A stretch of 54,076 nt of DNA, from assembly GCA_002412795.1 (NCBI GenBank), contig DHVS01000021.1, positions 1 through 54,076 on the forward strand, given 5' to 3'. This document shows positions 33,924 through 43,041 of the stretch, in pieces. The notes under the pieces are model-generated. The model was not told the origin of the DNA and did not search any database. It saw nothing but the letters and a program-made list of their open reading frames with translations. The DNA is from a bacterium UBP2_UBA5202. GTDB lineage: Bacteria; Edwardsbacteria; AC1; EtOH8. A program made the translations under genes and the position numbers. The stretch's first letter is position 1; each line of letters starts with the position of its first letter.

Positions 33924-35501
33924 ATGTCCAATACCAAGCGCGCCATCATCAGCGTCTTCGACAAGACCGGCATAGCCGAGTTCGCCAGGGGCCTTTCTCT
34001 GGCGGGTTACGAGATCGTCTCCAGCGGCGGCACTGCCAAGTATCTTAGGGAACAGGGCCTGACCGTCACCGACGTCTCCGACGTCACCAAATTCCCCGAG
34101 ATGCTGGACGGCCGGGTCAAGACCCTGCACCCCCGGATCCACGCCGGGATACTGGCCCGCCGGGACGTACCGGAACATCTGGCCAAGCTCAAGGAGCACG
34201 ACATTCTGCCGGTGGACATCGTGGCGGTCAACCTCTATCCCTTCCAGGCCACCGTGGCCAGGCCCAAAGTCACCGACGGGGAGGCCATAGAGAACATCGA
34301 CATCGGCGGGCCCTCGCTGATCAGGGCCGCGGCCAAGAACCACCAGGATGTGGCGGTGGCCACTTCGCCGGACCAGTACCCGACCATCATCTCGGAACTG
34401 GAAATTTCCGGGCAGGTCTCTTACCAAACCAAACGGGAGCTGGCCCAAAAGGCCTTTGCCCTGACCGCCGGCTACGATGCGGCCATCAATAATTATTTTA
34501 TAAACGGGCCGGTCGGGGCGATTCGTGAATTGCCCCAACAGGATTTACCGGAGAGCATCAGCCTCAACCTGAAAAAATCCCTGCCCCTGCGCTACGGCGA
34601 GAATCCCCATCAGCCGGCCGGGTTCTATCTGCCGGCCGGGGCTGAGCCCCCGTTCGAACAGATCCACGGCAAGGAGATCTCCTACAACAACATCCTGGAC
34701 ATGGCGGCGTCCTGGGAACTGGTCTCCGAGTTTACCGACCCCTGCTGCGTGATTATCAAGCACACCAACCCCTGCGGCTGTGCCTGCGCCCAAGACCTGA
34801 AAGCCGCCTACCGGCTGGCCCGGGACGGGGAACTGCCGCCCTTGCCCATCTCCCGCTTCGGGGGTATCATTGCGGTCAACCGTCCGCTGGACATCGAGGC
34901 CGCAGAGGAGATCACCGGCCCCAACAGTTTTTACGAGGTGATAGCCGCGCCGGATTTCCTGCCGGGGGTCAAAGAGATCTTTGCCAACCGCAAGGGCTGG
35001 GGGCCGAACGTCCGGCTGGTCAGGATCACAAAAAAGCCAGGCAGCCAATATCTGCTGCGCTCGGCCTGGGGCGGGGCGCTGGCCCAGGCCCCGGACAATA
35101 CGACTTTGGATGAATCCAAGCTCTCACAGGCTACTTCCAACAAGCCAACCCCGCAACAACTGGAAGACCTGCTATTCGCCTTCAATATAGTCAAGCACGT
35201 CAAATCCAACGCCATCGTCATCGCCAAGAACAGACAGCTGATCGGCATGGGGGCCGGGCAGCCCAACCGGCTGGCCTCGGTGCGGCTGGCCCTGCAGCAG
35301 GCCGGGGAAAGGGCCAGGGGAGCGGCGCTGGCCTCAGACGGGTTCTTCCCCTTTGCCGACAACATCGAGGAAGCGGCGGCCGGGGGCATCGCCGCCATCA
35401 TCCAGCCCGGCGGCTCGGTCAAGGACGGCGACGTGACCGCCCGGGCCACAGAGCTCAAGCTGGCCATGGTGCTGACAGGCATCCGGCATTTCCGGCACTA
35501 G
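33924..35501 (+). CDS. purH: Bifunctional AICAR formyltransferase/IMP cyclohydrolase
   Basis: This 525-residue enzyme performs the last two steps of IMP synthesis. The N-terminal IMP cyclohydrolase domain shows RAIISVFDKTGIAEFARGL, SSGGTAKYLREQG, GRVKTLHPRIHAGIL and VDIVAVNLYPF. The C-terminal AICAR transformylase domain shows RYGENPHQPAGFY, SYNNILDMAASWELV, CCVIIKHTNPCGCA, FGGIIAVNRPLD, VKSNAIVIAKN, GMGAGQPNRLASV and ASDGFFPFADNIEEAAAGGIAAIIQPGGSVKD. All main motifs are intact and the length is standard. guaA lies two genes downstream, so purine synthesis genes are loosely grouped here. Confidence 0.97.
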   Translation: MSNTKRAIISVFDKTGIAEFARGLSLAGYEIVSSGGTAKYLREQGLTVTDVSDVTKFPEMLDGRVKTLHPRIHAGILARRDVPEHLAKLKEHDILPVDIVAVNLYPFQATVARPKVTDGEAIENIDIGGPSLIRAAAKNHQDVAVATSPDQYPTIISELEISGQVSYQTKRELAQKAFALTAGYDAAINNYFINGPVGAIRELPQQDLPESISLNLKKSLPLRYGENPHQPAGFYLPAGAEPPFEQIHGKEISYNNILDMAASWELVSEFTDPCCVIIKHTNPCGCACAQDLKAAYRLARDGELPPLPISRFGGIIAVNRPLDIEAAEEITGPNSFYEVIAAPDFLPGVKEIFANRKGWGPNVRLVRITKKPGSQYLLRSAWGGALAQAPDNTTLDESKLSQATSNKPTPQQLEDLLFAFNIVKHVKSNAIVIAKNRQLIGMGAGQPNRLASVRLALQQAGERARGAALASDGFFPFADNIEEAAAGGIAAIIQPGGSVKDGDVTARATELKLAMVLTGIRHFRH

Positions 35502-35631
35502 GTTCTGGGAACTTATTAGGAATCCAAGAAAACAGGAATGAACTATAATGCTATTACAAAAAAATCATGGCTTCATGGTTTCCTTATGAAATCCCGTCGG
35601 TCCGATTTTTAATTAATACAGAGACATCATC

Positions 35632-37803
35632 ATGGCCAACATATCACCGATGCTGATGACCAGGCTGGTGGGCCAGCTGACCGGAGCCCTGCGCAATCTC
35701 AAAATCTATCCGGCCAGTCACGCCACTTCGCAACGTCTGTTCGAAGCCAGCCACCAGCTGATCAAGGAATCCATGGGCGACGACAACTTCCTGAGTTTCA
35801 GCCTGGCGGGAAACATCCTGCTGATGAACGACAAACCGGTGCCGGATTCCCGCAAGGAGGTGTTCGCCAATTTCATCTCCGAACTGGGGAAACGAAGCGT
35901 GGGCCAGCTGACCTTCAAACAGGGCATCGACCGGGACCAGATCCAGGGTTTCTTTGAGACCATGAGCATGGACCCAGAGCAGCTCAAAGCCAAGGGGGGG
36001 CTGGCCTCGGCGCTGGCCCTCAAAGGCATCTCCAACATCGTGGCGACGGGGATCTCCTACGGCAGCGGGGGCGGATCCGGATCGGGACCCGGCGGGGGCG
36101 GCGGGGGCGGATCGGTGGACAGCATGCTGCCGGACCAGGTGGTGGCCATGATCCGGAGCGATCCCTCCATGGTGACCGAGATGCTGATCAAGGGCGCGCT
36201 GGCCATGGCCGACACCGAACAGGGCCAGGAAAAGATGCTGAAAGACCTGGACCGCCTGGGCAGCATGGTCAAGACCCAGAGCGCCGGCGGGGGAGAGTAT
36301 GCCAGCATGATGGCCGGTGTCATCAACGGCCTGGATCAGCGCAGCAGCCAGATGGTGGCCCAGGTCAAACTGGACAATCCCGAGTGGTCCGATGTGGTGC
36401 GGGAACTGCTGACCCGGTATTCGGACCAGGACCTGGTCAAGATGATCGTCAACAAGACCGAGGTGCTGGCCCTGGAGAACAAGAACGACACCGTGGTGCT
36501 GACCGAGAAGCTCCGGGGCATGATAGCCACCATCCCGGTGGAGTCGGCCCGCAAACAGGCTTTGCTGCCGCTGGTCCAGCCCAAGCTGCAGCCCTACGGA
36601 CTGAGCGTTGAAGACTGCAACTTCATCTTCGGCTACGATGAGGACACCGCCCCGGTGGTGCAGAAGTACCTGCAGCAACTGGCCACCCTGCCGCCGGCCG
36701 AAATGGCGGCCGACCCGGCCCTGAAGACCCTGCGCTGGATAATCCGCCGGACCGACAACTGCAAGCCGGCGGTCGAGGGATTCCTGAAGTTGATGGCGGA
36801 CGCCGACCGGCCGGTCAGGGAAATCGTGCTTTCCCGGCTGGTGATGCTGGAGGAGGACCTGCTGGCCATAGAGCGCTTTGATCTGGTGGAACTGCTGATA
36901 GAAGGGATCACCTTGCGGCTGCGCCAGGAGAGCGATGAGCGGATATACCAAAGGGCGGTGGAGGTCGTCCAGCAGCTGGCCGATGACCTGAAAAGCAAGA
37001 AGCGGCAGGCCCTGGTCAACCGCATCAGCAAGGACATCTCGGACATCATGCTGTTGATGGCCGACAAGCCGGTGGCCCGGGACATGGTCAGGATCCTGGC
37101 CACCATCGGTGACGAGGAGGCGATCCGTTCCCTGATCCTGGCCCTGCTCAAGGAGCCGATACTGGAGGAAGCCGCCAGCGCTTTGGCCGGCATCAAAGAC
37201 AAGGCCCTGCCCTATCTGCTGGAGACTGTCAAGGAAAGCGAGGACAGCAACATGCGGTTCAAGTGCATGTATGTCCTTAACAAGATCGGGGCCGGGGTCG
37301 AGGAGATGGCGGTCAAGGCCCTGGCAGACGACCGCTGGTTCGTGCGGCGGAACATGTGCATGCTGCTCTCGCTGATGGGCGGGGAGAACTCCCTGAGCCC
37401 GCTGGGGGCGGTACTGGAGGACAAGGACGCCCGGATCCGGCTGGAAGCCCTCAAGGCCCTCTTCAAGCTGGGCGGCCAGAATTCCGAAGCCTGGCTGATC
37501 AGGGCCATGGGGGACAAGGACCTGGAAGTAAAAAAGCAGGCCATCGAATTCGCCGGCAAGGCCGGCACCGAGGCTTCGGTTGACGCCCTGACCGAACTGT
37601 ATTACAAAAAGGATCTGCTGGGCCGGGGTGAACCGTCCGATGTTAAAAAGCAGGTCATAACCTCATTGGGGGCGTTGGGCACCAAGACCGCAGCCCAGAT
37701 ATTGATGAAGATAGCCAAGGACAAGGACGCCGAACTGTCCCAGGCCGCCCAGTCGGTGCTGGCCGGGGTTCTGAAAATAATAAAAGAACAAGAACAGAAA
37801 TAA
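35632..37803 (+). CDS. HEAT-repeat protein with glycine-rich linker
   Basis: This is a 723-residue cytoplasmic protein of unknown function. Residues 1-140 form an N-terminal domain (LVGQLTGALRNLKIYPASHATSQRLFEASHQLIKE). A natural Gly/Ser linker (about 144-161, DNA 36061-36115) joins it to a central helical part. The C-terminal half is HEAT-repeat-like: LAGIKDKALPYLLETVKES, KCMYVLNKIGAGVEEMAVKAL, RRNMCMLLSLMGGENSLSPLGAVLEDKDARIRLEALKALFKLGG. It has no catalytic motif, signal peptide or membrane helix. HEAT proteins usually act as scaffolds. It lies 12 nt before the guaA TTG start and may share its transcript. Confidence 0.75.
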   Translation: MANISPMLMTRLVGQLTGALRNLKIYPASHATSQRLFEASHQLIKESMGDDNFLSFSLAGNILLMNDKPVPDSRKEVFANFISELGKRSVGQLTFKQGIDRDQIQGFFETMSMDPEQLKAKGGLASALALKGISNIVATGISYGSGGGSGSGPGGGGGGGSVDSMLPDQVVAMIRSDPSMVTEMLIKGALAMADTEQGQEKMLKDLDRLGSMVKTQSAGGGEYASMMAGVINGLDQRSSQMVAQVKLDNPEWSDVVRELLTRYSDQDLVKMIVNKTEVLALENKNDTVVLTEKLRGMIATIPVESARKQALLPLVQPKLQPYGLSVEDCNFIFGYDEDTAPVVQKYLQQLATLPPAEMAADPALKTLRWIIRRTDNCKPAVEGFLKLMADADRPVREIVLSRLVMLEEDLLAIERFDLVELLIEGITLRLRQESDERIYQRAVEVVQQLADDLKSKKRQALVNRISKDISDIMLLMADKPVARDMVRILATIGDEEAIRSLILALLKEPILEEAASALAGIKDKALPYLLETVKESEDSNMRFKCMYVLNKIGAGVEEMAVKALADDRWFVRRNMCMLLSLMGGENSLSPLGAVLEDKDARIRLEALKALFKLGGQNSEAWLIRAMGDKDLEVKKQAIEFAGKAGTEASVDALTELYYKKDLLGRGEPSDVKKQVITSLGALGTKTAAQILMKIAKDKDAELSQAAQSVLAGVLKIIKEQEQK

Positions 37804-37815
37804 CAGGCTTAAAAT

Positions 37816-39366
37816 TTGGACAGAATAAACATCATAGATTTCGGGTCGCAGTACACCCAGCTGATCGCCCGCAAGGTCAGGGAGCAGAAGGTCTACTGCC
37901 AGATCGTTCCCTGCACCGCAGCGAAAAAAAAGATACTGGAAGGCGATCCCCAGGGGCTGATCCTCTCGGGCGGGCCCTCCAGCGTATACGATAAGAACGC
38001 CCCCCGGATAGACCCGGAGATATTTGACTCCGGCATACCCATTCTAGGGATCTGCTACGGCATGCAGCTGACCTCCTTGCTGCTGGGAGGAAAGATCCAC
38101 CGCAGCCGGGAGCGGGAGTATGGGCAGGCCAAACTTCGTTTGAATTCAAAATTCAAAATTCAAAATTCAAAACTATTCCGTGGTATCCCCGAAGAGAGCC
38201 AGGTTTGGATGAGCCACGGGGACAGCGTCCAGGCTCCACCTAAAGGCTTCGTTACCCTGGCCTCCACCGCCAACTGCCGGATCGCGGCCATGGCGGACGT
38301 AAGACGAAACATATACGGCCTTCAGTTCCATCCCGAGGTCAACCATACTGACCAGGGCCAAAAGATCATCGCCAACTTCCTGTTCCGGGTATGCCGCTGT
38401 AAGGGCGACTGGACCATGGACTCCATCATAGAACAATCGGTGAACGACATCCGGCAGAAGGCGGGAAGATCTAAAATAGTGTTGGGCCTTTCCGGCGGGG
38501 TGGATTCCTCGGTGGCCGCGGTGCTGATCTCCAAAGCGGTGGGAAAACAGCTGCACTGCATTTTTGTGGACAACGGCCTGTTGAGGCTGAACGAGCGGGC
38601 CGAGGTGGAGCGGGTCTTCAAGAAACAGTTCAAGATCCCACTGGTGACGGTGGATGCGGCGGCCCGGTTCTACCAAAAGCTTAAAGGGGTGGACTATCCC
38701 GAACAGAAGCGGAAGATCATAGGCAAGGAGTTCATCGAGGTCTTTGCCGGGGCCGCCAAAAAGATAGGCGGGGTGGGATTCCTGGCCCAGGGCACCATCT
38801 ATCCCGACGTCATAGAATCAGTTTCCTTCAAGGGGCCGTCGGCCACCATCAAGAGCCACCATAACGTGGGCGGGCTTCCCCGGAACATGCGGAAGCTTCA
38901 GCTGGTGGAACCGCTCCGGGAGCTCTTCAAGGACGAGGTCCGGCAGCTGGGCCTGTCGCTGGGCCTTCCCAAAGAAATGGTGATGCGCCATCCCTTCCCC
39001 GGGCCGGGCCTGGCGGTGAGGGTCTTGGGCGAAGTCACCAGGGAGCGCTGCGACATCCTAAGGGCGGCCGACAAGATATTCATCGACGAGCTTAGGGCCG
39101 CCGGATGGTACCCCAGGACCTCGCAAGCTTTTGCGGTGCTGCTGCCGGTAAAGGCGGTGGGGGTGATGGGCGACGAGCGGACCTACCAGAACGTGCTGGC
39201 CCTAAGGGCCGTCAACACCACGGATTTCATGACCGCCGAGTGGACCCGGCTGCCGGAAGGCCTTCTGGCCAGGGTCTCCAGCCGGATAGTCAACCAGGTC
39301 AAAGGCATCAACCGGGTGGTGTACGATATCTCCAACAAACCGCCGGCCACCATCGAGTGGGAATAG
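37816..39366 (+). CDS. guaA: GMP synthase (glutamine-hydrolysing)
   Basis: This 516-residue enzyme converts XMP to GMP. The N-terminal class-I glutamine amidotransferase has IIDFGSQYTQLIARKVRE, SGGPSSVYD, the nucleophile in GICYGMQ (Cys80) and LQFHPEVNHTD (His, Glu). The ATP-pyrophosphatase domain has VLGLSGGVDSSVAAVLI, VDNGLLRLNE, FLAQGTIYPDVIES, SHHNVGGLP and HPFPGPGLAVRVLGE. The dimerisation domain ends NKPPATIEWE. The start is TTG (DRINIIDFG follows). An odd low-complexity insert NSKFKIQNSK replaces the normal short turn before WMSHGD and is encoded by a TTCAAAA heptamer repeated four times, so the reading frame depends on the copy number. Confidence 0.96.
   Translation: MDRINIIDFGSQYTQLIARKVREQKVYCQIVPCTAAKKKILEGDPQGLILSGGPSSVYDKNAPRIDPEIFDSGIPILGICYGMQLTSLLLGGKIHRSREREYGQAKLRLNSKFKIQNSKLFRGIPEESQVWMSHGDSVQAPPKGFVTLASTANCRIAAMADVRRNIYGLQFHPEVNHTDQGQKIIANFLFRVCRCKGDWTMDSIIEQSVNDIRQKAGRSKIVLGLSGGVDSSVAAVLISKAVGKQLHCIFVDNGLLRLNERAEVERVFKKQFKIPLVTVDAAARFYQKLKGVDYPEQKRKIIGKEFIEVFAGAAKKIGGVGFLAQGTIYPDVIESVSFKGPSATIKSHHNVGGLPRNMRKLQLVEPLRELFKDEVRQLGLSLGLPKEMVMRHPFPGPGLAVRVLGEVTRERCDILRAADKIFIDELRAAGWYPRTSQAFAVLLPVKAVGVMGDERTYQNVLALRAVNTTDFMTAEWTRLPEGLLARVSSRIVNQVKGINRVVYDISNKPPATIEWE
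38145..38172 (+). repeat. Tandem heptamer (TTCAAAA) x4 inside guaA
   Basis: Four perfect copies of TTCAAAA (28 bp) sit in the glutaminase domain of guaA between REYGQA and WMSHGD. Seven is not a multiple of three, so gain or loss of one copy would shift the guaA frame. Confidence 0.95.
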
Positions 39367-39410
39367 ATTTTAGGACTATTCAATTAGCTGGAAGCTCCGG
39401 GATTATTTAT

Positions 39411-39433
39411 AGGACACGGATTTTCACGGATTA
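39411..39433 (+). repeat. ACACGGATTTTCACGGATT-type dispersed repeat
   Basis: A direct repeat of (A/T)CACGGATT with a short spacer lies in the gap after guaA. This pattern is a common low-complexity intergenic element in environmental genomes. It is non-coding. Confidence 0.45.
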
Positions 39434-39527
39434 TTACAATTCTCCTATATAACATTTACAGTAGACAACCGCGTTATAATCAGGAGTAAGAAGCATTTTT
39501 TCAACAGTCCATATTTAGGAGCATAGT

Positions 39528-40217
39528 ATGGTCGAAGATTTTGTAGACCAGGGGCTAAAGCTGGAAAAGCACGGGCACCTGGACCAGGCCCTCAACAACT
39601 ACAACCAGGCGCTGGAGGCCGACCCCAACAACGCCGACGCCTGGTTCTACCGGGGCCGGATACTGAGCCGGACCGACCAGTTTGAGGACGCCATTCAGGC
39701 CTACGACAACGCCATCCTGATCAAGGCCGATTACGCCAAGGCCTGGTGCAACAAGGGCATTGTGCTGGGGGTGCTGGACCGGGACGAGGAGGCGTTGCAG
39801 GCCCTGGACCAGTCTATCAAACTGGCCCCGGATTTCATGGAGGCCTGGTACAACCGGGGCCTGGCCCTGCGAGATCTGGGCCGTTACGACGAGGCTCTGG
39901 CCGATTTCGACCAGGCGCTAAAGATCAAGCCGGACAACAACGATGCCTGGTTTTCCAAAGGCCTGACCTATAAGATCATGGGCCGGTACGACGAGTCCCT
40001 GGCGGCCATGGCCAAGGCTTTGGAATTGTATTCCGACGACGGCGAGGTTTCGCTGGAGAAGGCCAAGGTCCACCTGCTGAAGAACCAGGCCAAGGAGGCG
40101 CTGAGTTCCATCGCCAAGGCCATAGAGGCCGACGACGACCTGAAGGAGGCCGCCAAGAGCGATGAGGAGCTGCAGGCCCTGTGGGAGAGCGCGGAGTTCA
40201 AGAAGCTGGTTTCTTAA
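39528..40217 (+). CDS. TPR protein
   Basis: This 229-residue cytoplasmic protein consists almost wholly of about six canonical TPRs (for example LDQALNNYNQALEADPNNADAWFYRGRIL and YDEALADFDQALKIKPDNNDAWFSKGLTY), with an acidic C-terminal end. It has no signal peptide or enzymatic domain and is a protein-interaction scaffold. AGGAG at about 39516 precedes the ATG. Another TPR gene with a different codon style follows 19 nt downstream. Confidence 0.85.
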   Translation: MVEDFVDQGLKLEKHGHLDQALNNYNQALEADPNNADAWFYRGRILSRTDQFEDAIQAYDNAILIKADYAKAWCNKGIVLGVLDRDEEALQALDQSIKLAPDFMEAWYNRGLALRDLGRYDEALADFDQALKIKPDNNDAWFSKGLTYKIMGRYDESLAAMAKALELYSDDGEVSLEKAKVHLLKNQAKEALSSIAKAIEADDDLKEAAKSDEELQALWESAEFKKLVS

Positions 40218-40236
40218 CATTTAAAAATGAGGGAAA

Positions 40237-41229
40237 ATGAAAATGAAGAAATTATCGCTCCTAATTCTATTGTTTCTCCCTGCCCTGTCCTTGGCCAACG
40301 ATGCCAATGTGTATTTTCAAATAATGGCGATCAACCTTTCGATTGACAGCATCAAGGCCTCGCCAGATGAATTATCCGCAGAACTTAAAAAAGACCCAAA
40401 AAACAACCTGTTGCGCTACCAAAGGGGATTGGCCTATGCCAAAGCCAGGAATTACGAAAAAGCAATTAAAGACCTGGAAAAATTGGTTGATCAGGACGAG
40501 ACGGACAAAATGTCTTTATGCCAAAAGGGCTATGTATGTTTTCTTACGGGGCGGCTTGATCGAGCACTAACAGACTGGAATGAAGTGTTGAAGCTGGATT
40601 CCACCGTGACCCCAGTTTACCTGATGCGCGGCTCTGCTTATGCATTTCAAGGAAAATATGAATTGGCAGAGAAGGATTTTAAGAAAGCAAACGCAATAAC
40701 ACCCGTAACAGCTGAACAATACTTTTACAGAGGGATCTCCAATAAAATATTGAACATGAATTTTCAGGCGGCAGAGGATCTGAGTAAAGCGATTTCCTTG
40801 GATAGCACGCTGACAATAGCCTATTTGATCAGGGCAAAAACGTATTCAAAGTTGATGAAATATGAATTGGCAATGCGAGACATTAATGCCTCTCTTGCCA
40901 AGGACACCTTGTCATGGTTGCCACATTTGTATTCCGGAGACATTAATGTTGAATCTGAAAAATCAGTCCAGGCAATTAATGAATATTCAAAAGCAATAGA
41001 TTTAGCACCCGATTTTGTCTGGCTAATAATTAAAAGAATCCAAGTTCATCAAGAGTTGAAGCAGTACGATAAGGTGATCGATGATTGCACGAAAATTATT
41101 TCAATTGGTAAGGGTGGACTTGTTCTCGCATTTCGCATGAGAGGCATTGCCTATAGGGAAACAGGGGCACTTATGCTGGGGAAGAATGACTTGATGCAGG
41201 CAAACAGATTGGAACAAATGTACAAATGA
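40237..41229 (+). CDS. Secreted TPR protein
   Basis: This 330-residue protein has a signal peptide (MKMKKLSLLILLFLPALSLAND) and roughly seven TPR-like units (LRYQRGLAYAKARNYEKAIKDLEKLVDQ, VYLMRGSAYAFQGKYELAEKDFKKANAI, LAFRMRGIAYRETGALMLGKNDLMQANRLE). The DNA is more AT-rich than the TPR gene before it. It probably works in the periplasm. It lies just upstream of the acyl-phosphate cluster, but no functional link is evident. Confidence 0.82.
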   Translation: MKMKKLSLLILLFLPALSLANDANVYFQIMAINLSIDSIKASPDELSAELKKDPKNNLLRYQRGLAYAKARNYEKAIKDLEKLVDQDETDKMSLCQKGYVCFLTGRLDRALTDWNEVLKLDSTVTPVYLMRGSAYAFQGKYELAEKDFKKANAITPVTAEQYFYRGISNKILNMNFQAAEDLSKAISLDSTLTIAYLIRAKTYSKLMKYELAMRDINASLAKDTLSWLPHLYSGDINVESEKSVQAINEYSKAIDLAPDFVWLIIKRIQVHQELKQYDKVIDDCTKIISIGKGGLVLAFRMRGIAYRETGALMLGKNDLMQANRLEQMYK

Positions 41230-41286
41230 TTTGCAAAGACAACGGTGAGTCTATTAGTAGTTATAAATTGCCAAGGAGATGTCAGA

Positions 41287-42561
41287 ATGTCTAAAGCGAA
41301 GAAAGCCCCGAAAAAGAAAACAGCCAAGAAGACGGCCGTAAAGAAGGCTTCCAAACCGGTCAAGAAGCCCAAGAAGACGGTTTCCCGCAAACCGGCCAAA
41401 CAGAAGGCAAACCCCCGGCCCCTCAAAACAACGAAGAAAATTGCCACCAAGACCAAAGCCGCCAAGAAGCCGGCCGTCCTAAAAACTCCTTCCGGCGAGC
41501 CGCTGATACTGGTGCTCAACCCCGGCTCCACCTCCACCAAGGTGGCGGTCTATAAAGGATCGAAAAAACTGGTCTCCGAATCCATTGAGCACGACAAGGC
41601 TCAGATCGAGAAATACGCCAGGATCGTGGATCAGTATCCCTTGCGCAAAACCGTGATACTGGATTTTCTAACCCGCAACAAGATAGAACTTAAAACGCTG
41701 GCTGCGGTGGTGGACCGGGGAGGGCTGCTTAAGCCCATTTCCTCCGGCACTTACGCCATCAACCAAGCCATGCTCAACGATCTGCGCGAGGCCAAACGCG
41801 GCGAACACATCTCCAACGTGGGGGCCTTCATTGCCAGTGAGATCGCCGACCAGTCAGGGGCCAAGGCCTTCATCGTGGACGCGGTCTCGGTGGACGAGTT
41901 CTCCCCGCTGGCCCGGATCTCCGGACTGGCCGAGATCGAGCGGAAGTCCCTGCTGCACGCCCTGAACATGAGGATGGCCGCCCTGCAGGCCTGCCAGGAT
42001 CTCAACAAAAAATTAAGCGAGGTCAACCTGATAGTGGCCCACCTGGGCGGAGGCATCTCCATCTCGCCGGTGGACCACGGCAAATTCGTGGACGTCAACA
42101 ATGCCAACGAGGGCGGGCCGTTCTCGCCGGAGCGGGCCGGGGGCGTGCCCACCGGGGCCCTGGTCAAGATGTGCTTCTCCGGCAAACTCACCGCCGACGA
42201 GATCAAGAAAAAGCTGACCCGCAGCGGCGGGCTGGCGGCCTACCTGGGGACCAACAATGCCAACGATGTCAAGGACAGCGTGCTGGCCGGCGACAAGAAG
42301 GCCGAGGAGGTCTTTCAGGCCATGGCCTACCAGGTAGCCAAGGAGATCGGGGCCTGCGCCACGGTGCTAAAAGGGCAGGTGGACGCCATCGTGGTCACCG
42401 GCGGGGTGGCCTTTAACAAGATATTCACCGGCTGGATAAAAGAGAGGACGGCCTTCATCACCCCCAAATTTTTCGTCTACCCCGGAGAGGACGAGATGCC
42501 GGCCCTGGCGGCCGGAGCGCTGAGGGTATTGAAGGGCGAGGAGAAAGCCAGGGAGTACTAA
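41287..42561 (+). CDS. buk: Butyrate kinase with histone-H1-like lysine-rich N-terminal extension
   Basis: This 424-residue protein starts at ATG 41287 (AAGGAG upstream). Residues 1-70 are an extremely basic, low-complexity tail (MSKAKKAPKKKTAKKTAVKK and onward; I count 26 Lys and 2 Arg in the first 66), of the kind seen in histone H1-like, AlgP and HU-tail proteins. From residue 71 a full butyrate kinase follows: LILVLNPGSTSTKVAVYKG (phosphate loop), VVDRGGLLKPISSGTYAIN, VDAVSVDEFSPLARISGL, IVAHLGGGISISPVDHGKFVDVNN and YPGEDEMPALAAGALRVL. The kinase makes ATP from butyryl phosphate and belongs to the ASKHA fold. The tail could bind DNA, RNA or polyphosphate. A second, tail-less paralogue lies at 43042. 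Confidence 0.92.
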   Translation: MSKAKKAPKKKTAKKTAVKKASKPVKKPKKTVSRKPAKQKANPRPLKTTKKIATKTKAAKKPAVLKTPSGEPLILVLNPGSTSTKVAVYKGSKKLVSESIEHDKAQIEKYARIVDQYPLRKTVILDFLTRNKIELKTLAAVVDRGGLLKPISSGTYAINQAMLNDLREAKRGEHISNVGAFIASEIADQSGAKAFIVDAVSVDEFSPLARISGLAEIERKSLLHALNMRMAALQACQDLNKKLSEVNLIVAHLGGGISISPVDHGKFVDVNNANEGGPFSPERAGGVPTGALVKMCFSGKLTADEIKKKLTRSGGLAAYLGTNNANDVKDSVLAGDKKAEEVFQAMAYQVAKEIGACATVLKGQVDAIVVTGGVAFNKIFTGWIKERTAFITPKFFVYPGEDEMPALAAGALRVLKGEEKAREY

Positions 42562-42629
42562 CGGTTTTCAACACAAAAGAAGCACATTGTTTTGGGTCCA
42601 GAGAAAAGCTTCCGGAAGGAACCAGTCTT

Positions 42630-42998
42630 ATGCCTTACGAAATCAAGTACGACGAAGCAAGAAACCTGGCGGTGGTCAGGCATTTAGGGAATGTCGACCG
42701 CAAGGAACTCTGGGATGGCCGTGAGGAGGCCATGAAATTGGTGCGGGACAAGGCCAAGCCCCGGGTGACGGTGGACATGAGGGAGATCGAACTCAGGACC
42801 TCAGTCATGGAGGAATTCAACTTTGCCCGGGCCCAGAGCAATTATTTCCCGGGTTCGGTAAAGGTGGCGGTGCTGATAAGGAAAGATGACCCCAAGAAAA
42901 AAGAGCATCATCTGATAGAAACGGTGGGCCAGAACCGGGGGGCCATGCTGATGGTGTTTGACGAACCGGCCGAAGCGGAAAAGTGGCTGATGGATTGA
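42630..42998 (+). CDS. SpoIIAA/STAS-like small protein
   Basis: This 122-residue protein resembles SpoIIAA-like (STAS/SEC14-type) domains: MPYEIKYDEARNLAVVRHLGNVDRKELWDGREEAMKLV, then KPRVTVDMREIELRTSVMEEFNFARAQ, the conserved D-x-R-x-I-x-L turn. It is cytoplasmic with no other domain. Its position between the two butyrate kinase genes suggests a regulator or partner of that cluster, but the role is unknown. CCGGAAGGAA precedes the ATG. Confidence 0.65.
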   Translation: MPYEIKYDEARNLAVVRHLGNVDRKELWDGREEAMKLVRDKAKPRVTVDMREIELRTSVMEEFNFARAQSNYFPGSVKVAVLIRKDDPKKKEHHLIETVGQNRGAMLMVFDEPAEAEKWLMD

Positions 42999-43041
42999 TA
43001 ATTAAGAACAAAAAGAAATATAAAAAACGGAGGAACCGCCC

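Noticed and set aside
36061..36115. Glycine-rich linker as a sign of artificial construct or assembly error
   Set aside because: It is in frame, flanked by normal host codon use and lies between two well-formed parts of one protein, so a natural linker is the simpler explanation.
35644..36951. 435-codon minus-strand open frame opposite the HEAT gene
   Set aside because: It is a mirror of GC-rich codons on the coding strand, rich in His/Gln/Gly/Leu; the plus strand has a clear repeat protein.
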